NCBI GenBank assembly: GCA_965247735.1
Contig: CBDFHN010000002.1
Location: 1,178,001 to 1,242,000 of the forward strand
DNA length: 64,000 bases
Direction of reading: 5' to 3'
Source: JAOXRU01 sp965247735
Lineage (GTDB): Bacteria; Bacteroidota; Bacteroidia; Flavobacteriales; Flavobacteriaceae
Shown here: positions 44,810 through 55,103 of the stretch, in pieces
How positions within the stretch are numbered: position 1 is the first letter of the stretch
Layout of the letters: each line of letters starts with the position of its first letter
The notes under the pieces: generated by a model
Seen by the model: the letters and a program-made list of their open reading frames with translations, nothing else
The model's database searches: none
What the model was told of the DNA's origin: nothing
Made by a program: the position numbers and the translations under genes

Positions 44810-46348
44810 ATGAAAAATAACAACAATATAATATTTCTAGCAATGGCATTCCTGACATTAGTTTTTACAGGATGCCAAGAAGATGATTTAATTAAAGAAT
44901 CACCAGATGAATTAAACTCTTCCAATTATTGGGAGAGCGAGACTAATGCGAATTTAGCACTTACAACAGCATATCAAAGACTTAATGGTGGAACATGGAG
45001 CCATACAGAAGTTAATTATGTGGTTGAAAACTTTAGATCAGACATGACAAAATCTGGCGCTGATGTGATCGCAAATTATCCCGATCAAAATGCATTTTCT
45101 ACTTATAGTGTAGTAGATAATAATACTCGAATGCTAACGTATTGGAATAAAAGTTATGAAGGAATTGCTGCCGCAAATAATGTTATTCATAACGTAGGTC
45201 TCATGACTGAAGATCAAATTTCTTCTGATGCAAAAAGCCGTATAGTAGCCGAAGCCAAATTTTTAAGAGGCTATTTTCATTTTAGACTTTTAATGAATTG
45301 GGAACAAATCGTTGTTTTCGATTTTTTACCACAATCTGCAGATGAATTATCTCAACCCTTATCTACAAGAGAAGAAGCTTGGACAGCTATAGAGAACGAT
45401 TTTTCTGAAGCAGCAGCAGATTTAGCTACTAATCATTCCGATGCAGATAGAGGAAGAGCAACCAAAGGAGCTGCTTTAGCATTTCTTGGGAAGTCTCACT
45501 TAAATCAACTTGATTGGGCAAATGCAACTACAACTTTAAAAGAAGTTCTAGATCTAAATAATTATGAGCTAGCTTCCGACTTTAGTTCACTATTTGACGG
45601 TAGTAACGAAGCCACTAACGTTCTTAATAAAGAAACTATTTTTGATGTTGCTTATACATTTAATGAAGTTAATGGAGGTAATGTCATATTCGCAGGTATT
45701 CCAAATTTTGCAGCTGCCGAAATGGATGGATGGGAAGCAATGTTACCAACTCAAAAACTGCTTTCTGAAATGAAATCTGAAGGCAGGATATCTTCAGAAA
45801 TAGGAAGTGTATCTAGTTTAAACAAATACGATGATCGTAGCTACGGGACAATGTTTTTTAATGATCCAGATGTAGATATTTATGGGCTTCCATATGAACA
45901 TGAAGATTGGTTTGGTCCTGGAAACACAAAACCAGGTTGGAAAAAATACTTGCATAGAGATGAGCTATATCCTAACAGTTGGAGGTCAGATATAAATATA
46001 CCTCTTATACGTTATGCAGATGTACTGTTAATGTATGCAGAAGCACTTAACGAATCTGGATCTGGAGATCCTATATCCCACATAAACGAAGTTAGAGCTA
46101 GAGCATTTCTTCCTGCAACAACCGCAAGTAGTCAACAAGAAATTCGTGAACAAATCATGCACGAAAGAGCTGTTGAATTTGCATTGGAAGGCCAGCGATT
46201 TTATGATTTAAGACGTTGGGGAAAAACCATTATGACAGATGCTATTTCAAATTCTGGAAAAACAGGAGCAAGTAATTTTGTATTTGAAGATGATGCCTTT
46301 CTACCTATACCATCAAATGAAAAGCTAAATAATCCGCATATAAATTAG
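44810..46348 (+). CDS. RagB/SusD-family outer-membrane lipoprotein
   Basis: 512 residues. Lipoprotein signal with Cys at about 22 (TLVFTGC). SusD features: SNYWESETNANLALTTAYQRL near the start, RIVAEAKFLRGYFHFRLLMNWEQI (about 145-168), RATKGAALAFLGKSHL (TPR), and the C-terminal block PLIRYADVLLMYAEALNESG ... INEVRARAF ... IMHERAVEFALEGQRFYDLRRWG ... FLPIPSNEKLNNPHI. Partner of the SusC before it (10 bp gap). A strong terminator 22 bp after its stop ends the unit, or weakens read-through into the VCBS gene. Confidence 0.95.
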   Translation: MKNNNNIIFLAMAFLTLVFTGCQEDDLIKESPDELNSSNYWESETNANLALTTAYQRLNGGTWSHTEVNYVVENFRSDMTKSGADVIANYPDQNAFSTYSVVDNNTRMLTYWNKSYEGIAAANNVIHNVGLMTEDQISSDAKSRIVAEAKFLRGYFHFRLLMNWEQIVVFDFLPQSADELSQPLSTREEAWTAIENDFSEAAADLATNHSDADRGRATKGAALAFLGKSHLNQLDWANATTTLKEVLDLNNYELASDFSSLFDGSNEATNVLNKETIFDVAYTFNEVNGGNVIFAGIPNFAAAEMDGWEAMLPTQKLLSEMKSEGRISSEIGSVSSLNKYDDRSYGTMFFNDPDVDIYGLPYEHEDWFGPGNTKPGWKKYLHRDELYPNSWRSDINIPLIRYADVLLMYAEALNESGSGDPISHINEVRARAFLPATTASSQQEIREQIMHERAVEFALEGQRFYDLRRWGKTIMTDAISNSGKTGASNFVFEDDAFLPIPSNEKLNNPHIN

Positions 46349-46370
46349 TACGCACTATTTTAATACTATT

Positions 46371-46412
46371 AAAGCACCTCAAAATTAATTTCATATTTTG
46401 AGGTGCTTTTTA
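46371..46412 (+). terminator. Terminator between the SusD and VCBS genes
   Basis: Perfect 15-bp stem: AAAGCACCTCAAAAT (46371-46385) and ATTTTGAGGTGCTTT (46395-46409), loop of 9, then TT. The palindrome lets it work in both directions. Confidence 0.88.
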
Positions 46413-46424
46413 AATTTTATAAAA

Positions 46425-49400
46425 ATGAATATCAATAAGCTCATAATTTTTGTCATCGTAGGTATCTCAATAAGCTGTAATTCTAATAAATCAGAATTAC
46501 CAACAGAGATGTTCACCTTGCTTTCTCCAGAAAAAACAAACATTAATTTTAGTAATAAAATTACTGAAGGAGTAGAAATGAACAGTATGGAATATGAGTA
46601 CTTCTACAATGGTGGCGGTGTAGCAGTAGGAGACATTAATAATGATGGGCTTTCAGATATTTATTTTACGGCAAATATTTATAAAAATAAATTATATCTG
46701 AATAAAGGAAATTTTGAGTTTGAAGAAATTACCGAAAGTGCCGGTCTTTTAGGTAAATCAGGATGGACTACAGGTGTTACTATGGTAGATATTAATAATG
46801 ATGGCTTACTTGATATTTATATTTCAAAATCTGGGAAATTTGGGGCAAAAAAGCGAGAAAATGAACTCTATATAAATAATGGAGATTTAACTTTTACAGA
46901 AGAAGCAGAAAAGTATGGTATAAATACAAGCTCCTACACAACCCAGGCTGCATTTTTTGATTATGATAATGATGGAGATCTAGATATGTATCAATTAAAC
47001 CATAGTATTAAATTAGAAGAAGCTGATGGGGATCCTGTTTTAAAAATGAAATATGACGCAATGGTTGGCGATAAATTGTTTAAAAACGATAATGGATTCT
47101 TTAAAGAAGTTACAAACATGGGTATTGCTTCAAATCCAATAAGTTGTGGATTGGGAGTAACTACAAGTGATTTAAATGGAGATGGATGGCAAGATATTTA
47201 TGTCACAAACGATTTTTTAGAACATGATTATATGTATATAAATCTAGGAGTTAAGGATGGTGTACACCAAGGTTTTGAAGATAAAATAAAAACGAGTACT
47301 CAACATATTTCTTATTTTTCAATGGGATTAGATATTGCCGATTTTAATAATGATGGTAAAAATGATATCCTAACAGTTGATATGGTTTCGGAAGATAATT
47401 ATGGTATGAAAACCAGTATGAGTGGGATGAATGTAGCAAAGTTTGAGAATGCGGTAAAAAATGGTTTTCATAGGCAATATATGTTTAATGCGCTGCAACT
47501 AAATAATGGTTCTGTTTCTAATGAACCTTTTTTCAGTGAAATATCTCATTTAGCTAATATTTCCAACACAGATTGGAGTTGGGCTCCTTTATTTGTAGAT
47601 TTTGATAATGACGGGCTATTAGATGTTTTTATAGCCAATGGTTTAAAAAGAGACTTTATGAATAATGATTATAATCGTTTTAAAAAGGAACGTGTAAAAA
47701 GTGCTCATGCTAATAATGAAGATTATTCATCCTTAGTTTTAGAACTAATAGACAAAACTCCCAGCAGAGCGTCTGTCAATTATTTCTACAAAAATAATGG
47801 AGATTTAACATTTTCTAATATTGGAAAACAATGGGAACTTAGTAAACCTTCTTTTTCAAATGGAGCCGCTTATGCAGATTTTGATAATGATGGCGATATG
47901 GATATTGTTGTAAATAACATTGATGAACCTGCATATATTTATGAGAACAATACCATGCAAACCTCAACTAATAACTATTTAAAAATAACACTTAAAGGTT
48001 CCCCTAAAAACAAAATTGGAATTGGTGCAAAAATTACACTTTGGATTGCTGGAAAAGAAATGAATAGAGCCCAACAACTAACCAGAGGATATCAATCTTC
48101 AGTATCAGAAACTATTCATTTTGGCTTAGGAAAAAGTAAACAAATTGATAGTTTGTTAATTCAATGGCCAGATGGCAAAAAACAACATAAAAAAAATATT
48201 CAAGCGAATCAAGAGCTATTGCTAAACTATTCTAATACAGATAATTTATTATCAACCTCCACCCCTCTTCAGCCAATATTCAAAGATAAGACAGCAGCTT
48301 ATGGCATTAGTTACAAGCATATTGAAAATGAATTCGATGACTATAAAAGAGAAAGCTTGTTACCTCACAGAATGTCTGAATTTGGTCCAGCTCTTACTGT
48401 TGCGGATGTAAATAATGATGGCTTAGATGATTTTTATATAGGTGGCGCTAAAGGATATTCAGGGAAATTATACATACAATCAAATCAAGGAACATTTTTT
48501 GCAAGTAAGTCAAGTTCAATCTTGGAAAAAGACAAAGCTTATGAAGATGTAGATGCCGAATTCCTTGATATTGATAATGATGGAGACTTAGATTTATATG
48601 TTGTCAGCGGAGGAAATGAATATTTAAATGGAAATCGGTTACTACAGGATCGATTATATATAAATAACGGAAAAGGTGATTTTTCTCTTTCTAAAAATAT
48701 TCTACCAGATTTTTTTGTTTCCGGAGGGGTCATTGAAGCTTCAGATTACAATAACGATGGATATATAGATATTTTTGTTGGAGGCAGACAAATGCCAGGA
48801 CAATATCCTTCGGCTTCCAAAAGTTATCTGTTAGAGAATAAAAGAGGTCGTTTTGTTAAGGTTTCTAGTCATTTAATCCCTGAGCTAGAAAAAATAGGGA
48901 TGGTTACTGATGCTGTTTGGAGCGATTACGACCAGGATGGCGACAAAGATTTAGTTATTACTGGAGAGTGGATGGGCATTGAGATATTTAAAAATAAAGG
49001 AGATGGCGCTTTTGAAAGATTGTCAAACACTGCTCTTAGTAGTAATATCGGTTGGTGGAATAGTATAGTTGCTGCAGATTTTGACAATGATGGCGATGAA
49101 GATTTTATTGCAGGTAATTTAGGATTGAACTATAAATACAAAGCAAGTTTTGATGAACCTTTCAATATTTATGCTAACGATTTTGATGAAAACGGAAGCA
49201 TAGATATTGTTTTAGGCTATCATAATCAAGGAGAGCTTTATCCGTTAAGAGGAAGAGAATGTACATCAAATCAAATGCCTTTTATAAAGGAAAAATTTCC
49301 AGATTATGATAGTTTTGGAAAGGCAAACCTTACCGAAGTATATGGTGATAAAGCACTTTCTGAAGCGTTGCACTATAGCGCAACAAATTTTGCTAGTGTT

Positions 49401-49751
49401 TATATTGAAAATAAAGGAAATGGAAATTTTGTTTTGCATCAACTCCCTTTAAAAGCACAATTTTCAAGCATTAATAGCATTATTATAAACGATTTTGATA
49501 ATGATAAAAACTTAGATATTTTAGTTGCTGGCAATCTATATCAATCTGAGGTAGAAACAGCAAGAAATGATGCTAGTTATGGCCTTGTATTGATTGGTGA
49601 CGGCAAAGGAGGATTTACACCTTTAGAATTTGAAAAAAGCGGTGTTTATATAAAAGGGGACGTAAAAAATATGGCATCTATTGTAGTTAAAAAGAAAGCA
49701 TCAATATTAGTAGGTAAAAATAACGATTACCTAAAATTAATTTCTTTTTAA
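46425..49751 (+). CDS. VCBS/FG-GAP repeat lipoprotein with ASPIC/UnbV domain
   Basis: 1108 residues from the ATG at 46425; the frame extends to a TTG at 46398, but that lies inside the terminator stem and the lipoprotein signal begins at 46425 (MNINKLIIFVIVGISISC, Cys 18). Two propeller-like halves hold many calcium-binding DxNxDGxxD loops (DINNDGLSDIYFT, DINNDGLLDIYI, DYDNDGDLDMY, DFDNDGDMDIVVNN, DYDQDGDKDLVITG, DFDNDGDEDFIAGN). Between them lies the ASPIC/UnbV domain (about 520-600; GIGAKITLWIAGKEMNRAQQLTRGYQSS ... LLIQWPDGK). Such proteins often follow SusCD pairs in Bacteroidota and are thought to bind extracellular ligand. Expression may depend on read-through of the terminator or on its own promoter. 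Confidence 0.9.
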   Translation: MNINKLIIFVIVGISISCNSNKSELPTEMFTLLSPEKTNINFSNKITEGVEMNSMEYEYFYNGGGVAVGDINNDGLSDIYFTANIYKNKLYLNKGNFEFEEITESAGLLGKSGWTTGVTMVDINNDGLLDIYISKSGKFGAKKRENELYINNGDLTFTEEAEKYGINTSSYTTQAAFFDYDNDGDLDMYQLNHSIKLEEADGDPVLKMKYDAMVGDKLFKNDNGFFKEVTNMGIASNPISCGLGVTTSDLNGDGWQDIYVTNDFLEHDYMYINLGVKDGVHQGFEDKIKTSTQHISYFSMGLDIADFNNDGKNDILTVDMVSEDNYGMKTSMSGMNVAKFENAVKNGFHRQYMFNALQLNNGSVSNEPFFSEISHLANISNTDWSWAPLFVDFDNDGLLDVFIANGLKRDFMNNDYNRFKKERVKSAHANNEDYSSLVLELIDKTPSRASVNYFYKNNGDLTFSNIGKQWELSKPSFSNGAAYADFDNDGDMDIVVNNIDEPAYIYENNTMQTSTNNYLKITLKGSPKNKIGIGAKITLWIAGKEMNRAQQLTRGYQSSVSETIHFGLGKSKQIDSLLIQWPDGKKQHKKNIQANQELLLNYSNTDNLLSTSTPLQPIFKDKTAAYGISYKHIENEFDDYKRESLLPHRMSEFGPALTVADVNNDGLDDFYIGGAKGYSGKLYIQSNQGTFFASKSSSILEKDKAYEDVDAEFLDIDNDGDLDLYVVSGGNEYLNGNRLLQDRLYINNGKGDFSLSKNILPDFFVSGGVIEASDYNNDGYIDIFVGGRQMPGQYPSASKSYLLENKRGRFVKVSSHLIPELEKIGMVTDAVWSDYDQDGDKDLVITGEWMGIEIFKNKGDGAFERLSNTALSSNIGWWNSIVAADFDNDGDEDFIAGNLGLNYKYKASFDEPFNIYANDFDENGSIDIVLGYHNQGELYPLRGRECTSNQMPFIKEKFPDYDSFGKANLTEVYGDKALSEALHYSATNFASVYIENKGNGNFVLHQLPLKAQFSSINSIIINDFDNDKNLDILVAGNLYQSEVETARNDASYGLVLIGDGKGGFTPLEFEKSGVYIKGDVKNMASIVVKKKASILVGKNNDYLKLISF

Positions 49752-49784
49752 AGAATAAACTAAAAAGGAATGAGCAACTCTAAT

Positions 49785-49880
49785 ATTAAATCAACAACCT
49801 AGCCCCAATGGCAAGAATTATGTTTCCGAAAAAGATATTTTAAATTTCGTAGCAAGCCTGAGGAATTAAACCCGCTGGTA
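49785..49880. other. Possible flavobacterial intergenic RNA-like element, copy 2 (weak)
   Basis: acctagccccaatgg (from about 49797), then tttccgaaaaagata, and cgtagcaagcctgaggaa fit, from memory, a block that recurs downstream of flavobacterial genes (5' CCTAGCCCC.AT, 3' AGC...GGAA). I associate it loosely with the Flavo-1 RNA. Related sequence at 29120-29170. Confidence 0.25.
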
Positions 49881-49917
49881 GGACTAAATTTCTAACAATA
49901 GTTTTTATACTTTTAAA

Positions 49918-49951
49918 AACACACCTAGCTAAACATTTAGTTAGGTGTGTT
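49918..49951. terminator. Bidirectional terminator between converging genes
   Basis: Stem AACACACCTAGCTAAA (49918-49933) and TTTAGTTAGGTGTGTT (49936-49951) with one mismatch, loop ca, followed by a long T run on the plus strand; A's on the left give a T run on the minus strand. Confidence 0.9.
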
Positions 49952-49959
49952 TTTTTTTG

Positions 49960-52182
49960 CTAGAACTGTTTTAAAAAAGTTAGTTTTCCAATAAATTGAT
50001 TGTTTTGTTCAATAAGATCAAAACTATCATTTCGTGTATTATTATAGACCAAGTAAATAAATGAATTGGGCCTATATTCCCAACTAAAACGTGCATTCCA
50101 CCTACCTTGTTCATTAAAAGAATTGTATTGATAAAATGTAGATAACTGCACCCTAGGATTTAATGCTAATCGCAAGCTTCCAGTATACAAATTTGTTTCT
50201 AACTGCTTATCTTCAATTCCGACGTTTTTTAATTTATTATATTCATAATTTGCTGACAATGATAGATGAGGAATTGGAGCAAAACGTGCTCCTATATCTA
50301 CCTTCTTTCTACGTCCGCTATAAAAATTACCCCATTCAAATTTACCAGAAAATGATATTTTTTTAGAACGATCAGAATTATATCGAACTAATTGTCGCGT
50401 ATAAAAATAGCGTTCTTGTGCTATTGAAATTCCTAATGGTGCAAATTCAAAATTAATATTCTGCCATGTAGGTGTTATGGCATATTCCACAAAACTATTG
50501 TCCTTAAAAAAAACATATATCGGAAAAAGATATATACTTGCTTGCTGGAAATTTTCAGGATTATTGAAATCATGATAATACTTTACAAAAACACCTGGAT
50601 CCCAACGGCGTATCCAAGGCATTTTCTTAGGCCTAAGAATAAAATATCCTCCTGGATTGTGCTGAATAACATTCTTCTGATACACAAAACCCATAGCTGG
50701 ATTATAATCGCTATTTACAAAGTTAGACTTCCAGCCCCAATACATCTTGTTGCTAGTATAACCAGCAGATACAGCACCTGAATAGCCCCATTTGTCGGTC
50801 GCTTCGTCCTTAGATGCCGATGCCAGATAAGAAACCGTCCATTCATTCTTAGGACGAATCAATCCATCTACTGTAATCGTGGTATTGTTGTTTTCCTCCA
50901 ACGATAATGCATTGTTTTTTTCATTTAAACGATGGGTTAACATTACACCCACATTATTTTCCTTCCCATAATTTTGTAAGTATCTAAATACTCCAAAGTT
51001 GGCCGCCACAGATGTATCGGTATCTCCTTGATGCACATACAACCCTGCAATAGTCTTGTTCTCATCCCTATTGGTAAAACGTGCACCAATATCTATGGGG
51101 GCAGGTGCAGCATTAAAACCACCCTGCAATCCTATTTGTCTACTAAAAAACGGAATTATATTATTATTGGAAGCTCCAGCCCAAATTCCAGAATTCTCAA
51201 GAAAAAACTGTCTTCTTTCTGGAAAAAAGATATTGAACCGTTCCAGATTATTCACTACCCTATCTACATCTGCCTGCGCAAAATCGGTATTGATAGTTAA
51301 ATCTACCACAGTGTTGGGAGAAACTACCCATTTTGCATCTCCCCCAATTTTAATGTCATTTTCTGAATTGCTAATGGTATTACCGCTCTTGCTTTCCTCA
51401 AATTGAAATAACGTAAAAGGTTCTATGCGTATATTTGCTGATGGCCTAGGTACTTCCAATCCAGTAAGCTTTGCTGCATAAGTCATCCTATATTGGGAAT
51501 AAGACTGTGGGATTTTTGGAAAAACCGTCATTTCATAATCCCTACGTGCCAATCTAGAAAAAGTAATTCCCCAGTTTGTAGGCAGATCATTTTCAGGTTT
51601 ATCATATCGTAGTGATTTAAATGGAATTGCAAACTCTGCATAATATCCATTCTTAGTACGTGTTGTTCGTACAGTCCATAATGCATTCCAATTATCATCA
51701 GTGAAATTGTCATTAAAATTTTGAAGATCGCGCTGATTGCCATATGGTGTTGTCTGAAAAGAAACAGCATATTGCTTGGTATTCTGTGCATCTATCTGAA
51801 TGGCAAAAATATCGTTCTCTCCAAAAGAAAAATCACGCCGTAAATCTTGCACTCTTATTCCTTTTACCCCCATAGAATCTTTGCAAAAAGCACCTACATA
51901 AAGGTTTTTAGCATCATAAAGTACTTTTACTTCCGTCTTATATCTATACTTTCCTCCTTGTACGGGTTCTATTCTAAAAAATTCTGAAACAATAGGAGCA
52001 TTTTGCCAATCGCTCTCATTTAATTTACCATCAATGATTATGATTCCTGTTGTTTTTTTTGCGTTAACCTCCTGAGGCTTTTCTGGCGGTGAAAAATTAT
52101 CGCTCTTTTGCCCTATTGCATTGAAACTCCCTATCAAAAAAGAGAATATTGCAATAATAAAGTGTGTGTGTTTAAATTTCAT
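49960..52182 (-). CDS. DUF5916-family outer-membrane protein with CBM9-like domain
   Basis: 740 residues. A signal peptide (about 1-24, ending AIGQ) is followed by a CBM9-like sandwich (about 45-240; IIIDGKLNESDWQNAPIVSEFFRIEPVQG, VKVLYDAKNLYVGAFCKDS, FAIQIDAQNTKQYAVSFQTTPYGNQRD, WNALWTVRTTRTKNGYYAEFAIPFKSLRYD). The long DUF5916 part is beta-rich (NTDFAQADVDRVVNNLERFNIFFPERRQFFLENSGIW) and ends in barrel-type strands and a Phe (FIGKLTFLKQF). The family is common in Bacteroidota and of unknown activity. It is the last gene of the leftward ABC/TonB operon, 19 bp after a permease gene. Confidence 0.9.
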   Translation of the reverse strand: MKFKHTHFIIAIFSFLIGSFNAIGQKSDNFSPPEKPQEVNAKKTTGIIIIDGKLNESDWQNAPIVSEFFRIEPVQGGKYRYKTEVKVLYDAKNLYVGAFCKDSMGVKGIRVQDLRRDFSFGENDIFAIQIDAQNTKQYAVSFQTTPYGNQRDLQNFNDNFTDDNWNALWTVRTTRTKNGYYAEFAIPFKSLRYDKPENDLPTNWGITFSRLARRDYEMTVFPKIPQSYSQYRMTYAAKLTGLEVPRPSANIRIEPFTLFQFEESKSGNTISNSENDIKIGGDAKWVVSPNTVVDLTINTDFAQADVDRVVNNLERFNIFFPERRQFFLENSGIWAGASNNNIIPFFSRQIGLQGGFNAAPAPIDIGARFTNRDENKTIAGLYVHQGDTDTSVAANFGVFRYLQNYGKENNVGVMLTHRLNEKNNALSLEENNNTTITVDGLIRPKNEWTVSYLASASKDEATDKWGYSGAVSAGYTSNKMYWGWKSNFVNSDYNPAMGFVYQKNVIQHNPGGYFILRPKKMPWIRRWDPGVFVKYYHDFNNPENFQQASIYLFPIYVFFKDNSFVEYAITPTWQNINFEFAPLGISIAQERYFYTRQLVRYNSDRSKKISFSGKFEWGNFYSGRRKKVDIGARFAPIPHLSLSANYEYNKLKNVGIEDKQLETNLYTGSLRLALNPRVQLSTFYQYNSFNEQGRWNARFSWEYRPNSFIYLVYNNTRNDSFDLIEQNNQFIGKLTFLKQF

Positions 52183-52201
52183 TTAATAATTAATTAGTTT
52201 G

Positions 52202-53632
52202 TTAGTTAGGTTTCATTTTCATGAAAGCCACAGTAGTTATAAATATGGAGATAATACTAATCTTCATAAAACTAAATAACACTGTAGTCCATCGCTCATT
52301 ATTATCTTTGGATACAAACACGGGGAGTTTTGAATAATCTTTCTGTGTTATTTTTTTATCCAAAAAAAGCTTCTCAAAATAAAAAGAAGTGATCTTTTTA
52401 TGAAATACTGCCAATGACGATTTAAAGTTTAAAAAGGTATTGAAATCAGTTTTTGAAATTAACGTAAAAGCATCTTGCATACTTACAGATGGATTTATCC
52501 AAAGAAATTGATTTACCCAGTGGTTTCTCTGTAATATTTGTTCGGAATAGACATCAACCTGTTTTTTATTATGACTGTCTTTTAAAGCGGTAAAAGCAGC
52601 ATAAACTTTGGCATTTCTGTTAGTATCAAACAAACTATCACTCCCCTTATATTTTGGGTTATGTTCTAAAAACTCGGATAGCACCGCCATCTGTTCCTTC
52701 TCATCATTTTCATTTTCCAAACCTGTTCTTCTAGTAAGTTCTGCCAAGCCCGTAGTATCTGTAGGGAATTTGGCTGTAACCCATACATTAAGTACCGCAG
52801 GTATCACCAATAAGAATAAAAGCCAACAACCAGCTGCTGATATAGCATTAAATGCCGAACTTTTAAGAAAGCTAATAATTAAAAACATTAAGCTAAACCA
52901 AAAAGCACTATACAAGATTACGCCTGCAAACCAAAATAAGGCAGCCATTAGGTTATCCCCAGTAAAGAGATCTCCCGAAACAAGCACGCCTATTAAAGAA
53001 ATAAAAATCGCCAAGCCAGTAATCAGTAAAAAATAAAAAAGCAATCTTATTATCACTATTTCCCGAATACTAATGGATTGAATTCTTAAGAGTGATAATA
53101 CGCCACTTTCCTTCTCTATGGAATAGAGTCCAAATGTAAATGCTATAATCAGTAAAGGAAAGAGATAGATGATAACAAATGATAAATCAAAATTACCTAC
53201 ATAAAGCTTCACAGGATTTGCTATTTCATTTTCAAAAAGTTGATAATACAAACTCATTCCAGTTAACCGATGATAGTATGGATGCAAATCGCGTTGCCCC
53301 AAAGCAAGTGCTGCATAATCATGAGGCTTAAGTACTGCGTGGTATCCGTGTCTAAACCAAGCAAAAGATGGGTCTGAAGCAATATCCTTCCTTTTTTTTA
53401 CACCTAAGGCACTGAGTTCTTCATCAAAACTCACATAATATTGATCAAATTCTTCTTCTTCTATTTTTTGGACTTCAGTAATAGTTTTTAACTGCTTATC
53501 TATTACAGATGTTCCGTAATAAATAGCATACAATCCAAAAAGCAAAATAATTGCTAAAAGTAAAAGTTGAAATTTATTACGTATAAAAGAAATCCATTCA
53601 TAATGTATAATCGTTTTTGTTACTTTATCCAT
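52202..53632 (-). CDS. ABC-2-type permease, DUF3526 family (second subunit)
   Basis: 476 residues. One N-terminal TM helix (about 20-42), a periplasmic stretch of about 110 residues, then TM helices about 150-270 in a cluster (LSFVIIYLFPLLIIAFTFGLYS; IVIIRLLFYFLLITGLAIFISLIGVLV; FWFAGVILYSAFWFSLMFLIISFL; AAGCWLLFLLVIPAVLNVWV). A second extracytoplasmic domain and a final TM near the C-terminus follow. The segment SIEKESGVLSLLRIQSIS resembles the cytoplasmic coupling helix of ABC-2 exporters. It overlaps the upstream permease gene by 8 bp, so the two form a heterodimer with the ATPase. Confidence 0.85.
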   Translation of the reverse strand: MDKVTKTIIHYEWISFIRNKFQLLLLAIILLFGLYAIYYGTSVIDKQLKTITEVQKIEEEEFDQYYVSFDEELSALGVKKRKDIASDPSFAWFRHGYHAVLKPHDYAALALGQRDLHPYYHRLTGMSLYYQLFENEIANPVKLYVGNFDLSFVIIYLFPLLIIAFTFGLYSIEKESGVLSLLRIQSISIREIVIIRLLFYFLLITGLAIFISLIGVLVSGDLFTGDNLMAALFWFAGVILYSAFWFSLMFLIISFLKSSAFNAISAAGCWLLFLLVIPAVLNVWVTAKFPTDTTGLAELTRRTGLENENDEKEQMAVLSEFLEHNPKYKGSDSLFDTNRNAKVYAAFTALKDSHNKKQVDVYSEQILQRNHWVNQFLWINPSVSMQDAFTLISKTDFNTFLNFKSSLAVFHKKITSFYFEKLFLDKKITQKDYSKLPVFVSKDNNERWTTVLFSFMKISIISIFITTVAFMKMKPN

Positions 53633-55061
53633 TGATCGCTTTTGTTTTTCGAGTTATATAATTTATCAGTAGCACAAGTATTATTACCCAACAAAAAAGT
53701 GAAATTAATTCTAACATATACTTTTTAAGAAAGCTATAAACAGATGGGGTTTGGTATTTGAAATCTTCTATAGATTTCCACATGTCCAATCCAACACTAT
53801 ATTCATAAAAAGCTCCATATGTTGAGTTTTCAGCCATATCATCGTTCATTTTTTTCACAAAAACCCTACGATAATCTTCTACTTTTTTCTGAAAATCTAT
53901 TGATGTATTTAAATCAGTAGCGCTAAATCCCATTGATATATTTCGCAATGCAATGTAAGGGTTGAACATACTTGCATAACTCCCCAACCTATTCTGTTGA
54001 TTAAAAATACGCAGAAGTCTCCCCCAATGCACATCATATACTTTATCTCCATATGCTTCTCCTGCTTGCATACTTAGTCCTTCAAAATTAAACGGAAGCT
54101 GCTGTACAGAATCTACATTATACTTAGCTAATACCTCTTTTTTTAATTCTGCCATTCGGAATGTCTTCGAACTTTTTCCATCTAAACCTTGTTCCTTATC
54201 TTTTAAAATTGCCTCTTTATATACTTTCATTGAAGGCAATGGATATAAGCTTTCACCAAAATTGGCAACGGTTTTAGGAATAATAATGGTAAATAGTATC
54301 CAACAGGTAAGTAATGTCAACAAAGCATTTCTACTCAAAGACGATTTTAGAGATACTAGCACTGACAGTACTATAAATATAAAAACGTAGCTCATATAAC
54401 TCGCAAAAAGTAACACAATGCGTGTTCCCAAATCTGCTATAGTATCAGGAACTTTAAGCCAATAGGACAACAACAGTAAAGACAAAACAAACGGGACTAG
54501 AATAGTAAATACGATAATAAAATACGCCATTATTTTCCCCCAAGTAATACTGGTTAGCGAAACCCCTTGACTACTCAACAATCGTAATGTACCTCTTTCT
54601 TTTTCACTTGTAAAAGACGCGTAAGCCAAAAAAATAATGAGTAAGGGCATTAAAATCTGCAGTACTAAAGCTGCACTCAATTCGCCAAACCTAATCATAC
54701 TACTATGGTCTTGAGCAGGTCTAAACATAAATTGGTGCTGATAATGGGCTTCTAAATAAACAGAAGTTCCTGTATAGCTATCTAGACCAAAATCAAACAG
54801 ACTTAATACCGTTTTTGGTTTAAAAATAAACGTTCCAAAATGTGCTGCAATGTGAGGATGTTTATTGCCTTGTCCCAACCACTCTTCTCTTTTTTCCTGT
54901 TGAGCTTTAGCTATTGTTTTCTTTTGCTGATTGTATGTAACAACACCTGTATATAACGATATACTTAACAATACCAATACAACACAAGAAAGCACCAACA
55001 CCAATTTCTCTCTAAGCGCAATAGTTATTTCTTTTTTTGCTATTAGAATACTAGTTCTCAT
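53625..55061 (-). CDS. ABC-2-type permease, DUF3526 family (first subunit)
   Basis: 478 residues, same plan as its neighbour. N-terminal TM (about 20-42), large outer loop (about 43-125), TM cluster (LVLQILMPLLIIFLAYASF; IMAYFIIVFTILVPFVLSLLLLSYWL; IVLLFASYMSYVFIFIVLSVLVSL; LLTLLTCWILFTIIIP), second loop, and C-terminal TM (LISLFCWVIILVLLINYI). SEKERGTLRLLSSQGVS is the coupling-helix motif. The two permeases are diverged copies of one ancestor. The direction of transport (export, or extraction from the membrane) is not given by sequence; ABC-2 systems are exporters. Confidence 0.87.
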   Translation of the reverse strand: MRTSILIAKKEITIALREKLVLVLSCVVLVLLSISLYTGVVTYNQQKKTIAKAQQEKREEWLGQGNKHPHIAAHFGTFIFKPKTVLSLFDFGLDSYTGTSVYLEAHYQHQFMFRPAQDHSSMIRFGELSAALVLQILMPLLIIFLAYASFTSEKERGTLRLLSSQGVSLTSITWGKIMAYFIIVFTILVPFVLSLLLLSYWLKVPDTIADLGTRIVLLFASYMSYVFIFIVLSVLVSLKSSLSRNALLTLLTCWILFTIIIPKTVANFGESLYPLPSMKVYKEAILKDKEQGLDGKSSKTFRMAELKKEVLAKYNVDSVQQLPFNFEGLSMQAGEAYGDKVYDVHWGRLLRIFNQQNRLGSYASMFNPYIALRNISMGFSATDLNTSIDFQKKVEDYRRVFVKKMNDDMAENSTYGAFYEYSVGLDMWKSIEDFKYQTPSVYSFLKKYMLELISLFCWVIILVLLINYITRKTKAING

Positions 55062-55103
55062 TTTTCTAATTATTAAAGTTCAATCCAAAAACACTTACAC
55101 ACC

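Noticed and set aside
46398..46424. Upstream TTG start for the VCBS lipoprotein
   Set aside because: It lies in the terminator stem and would put nine residues in front of a standard lipoprotein signal.
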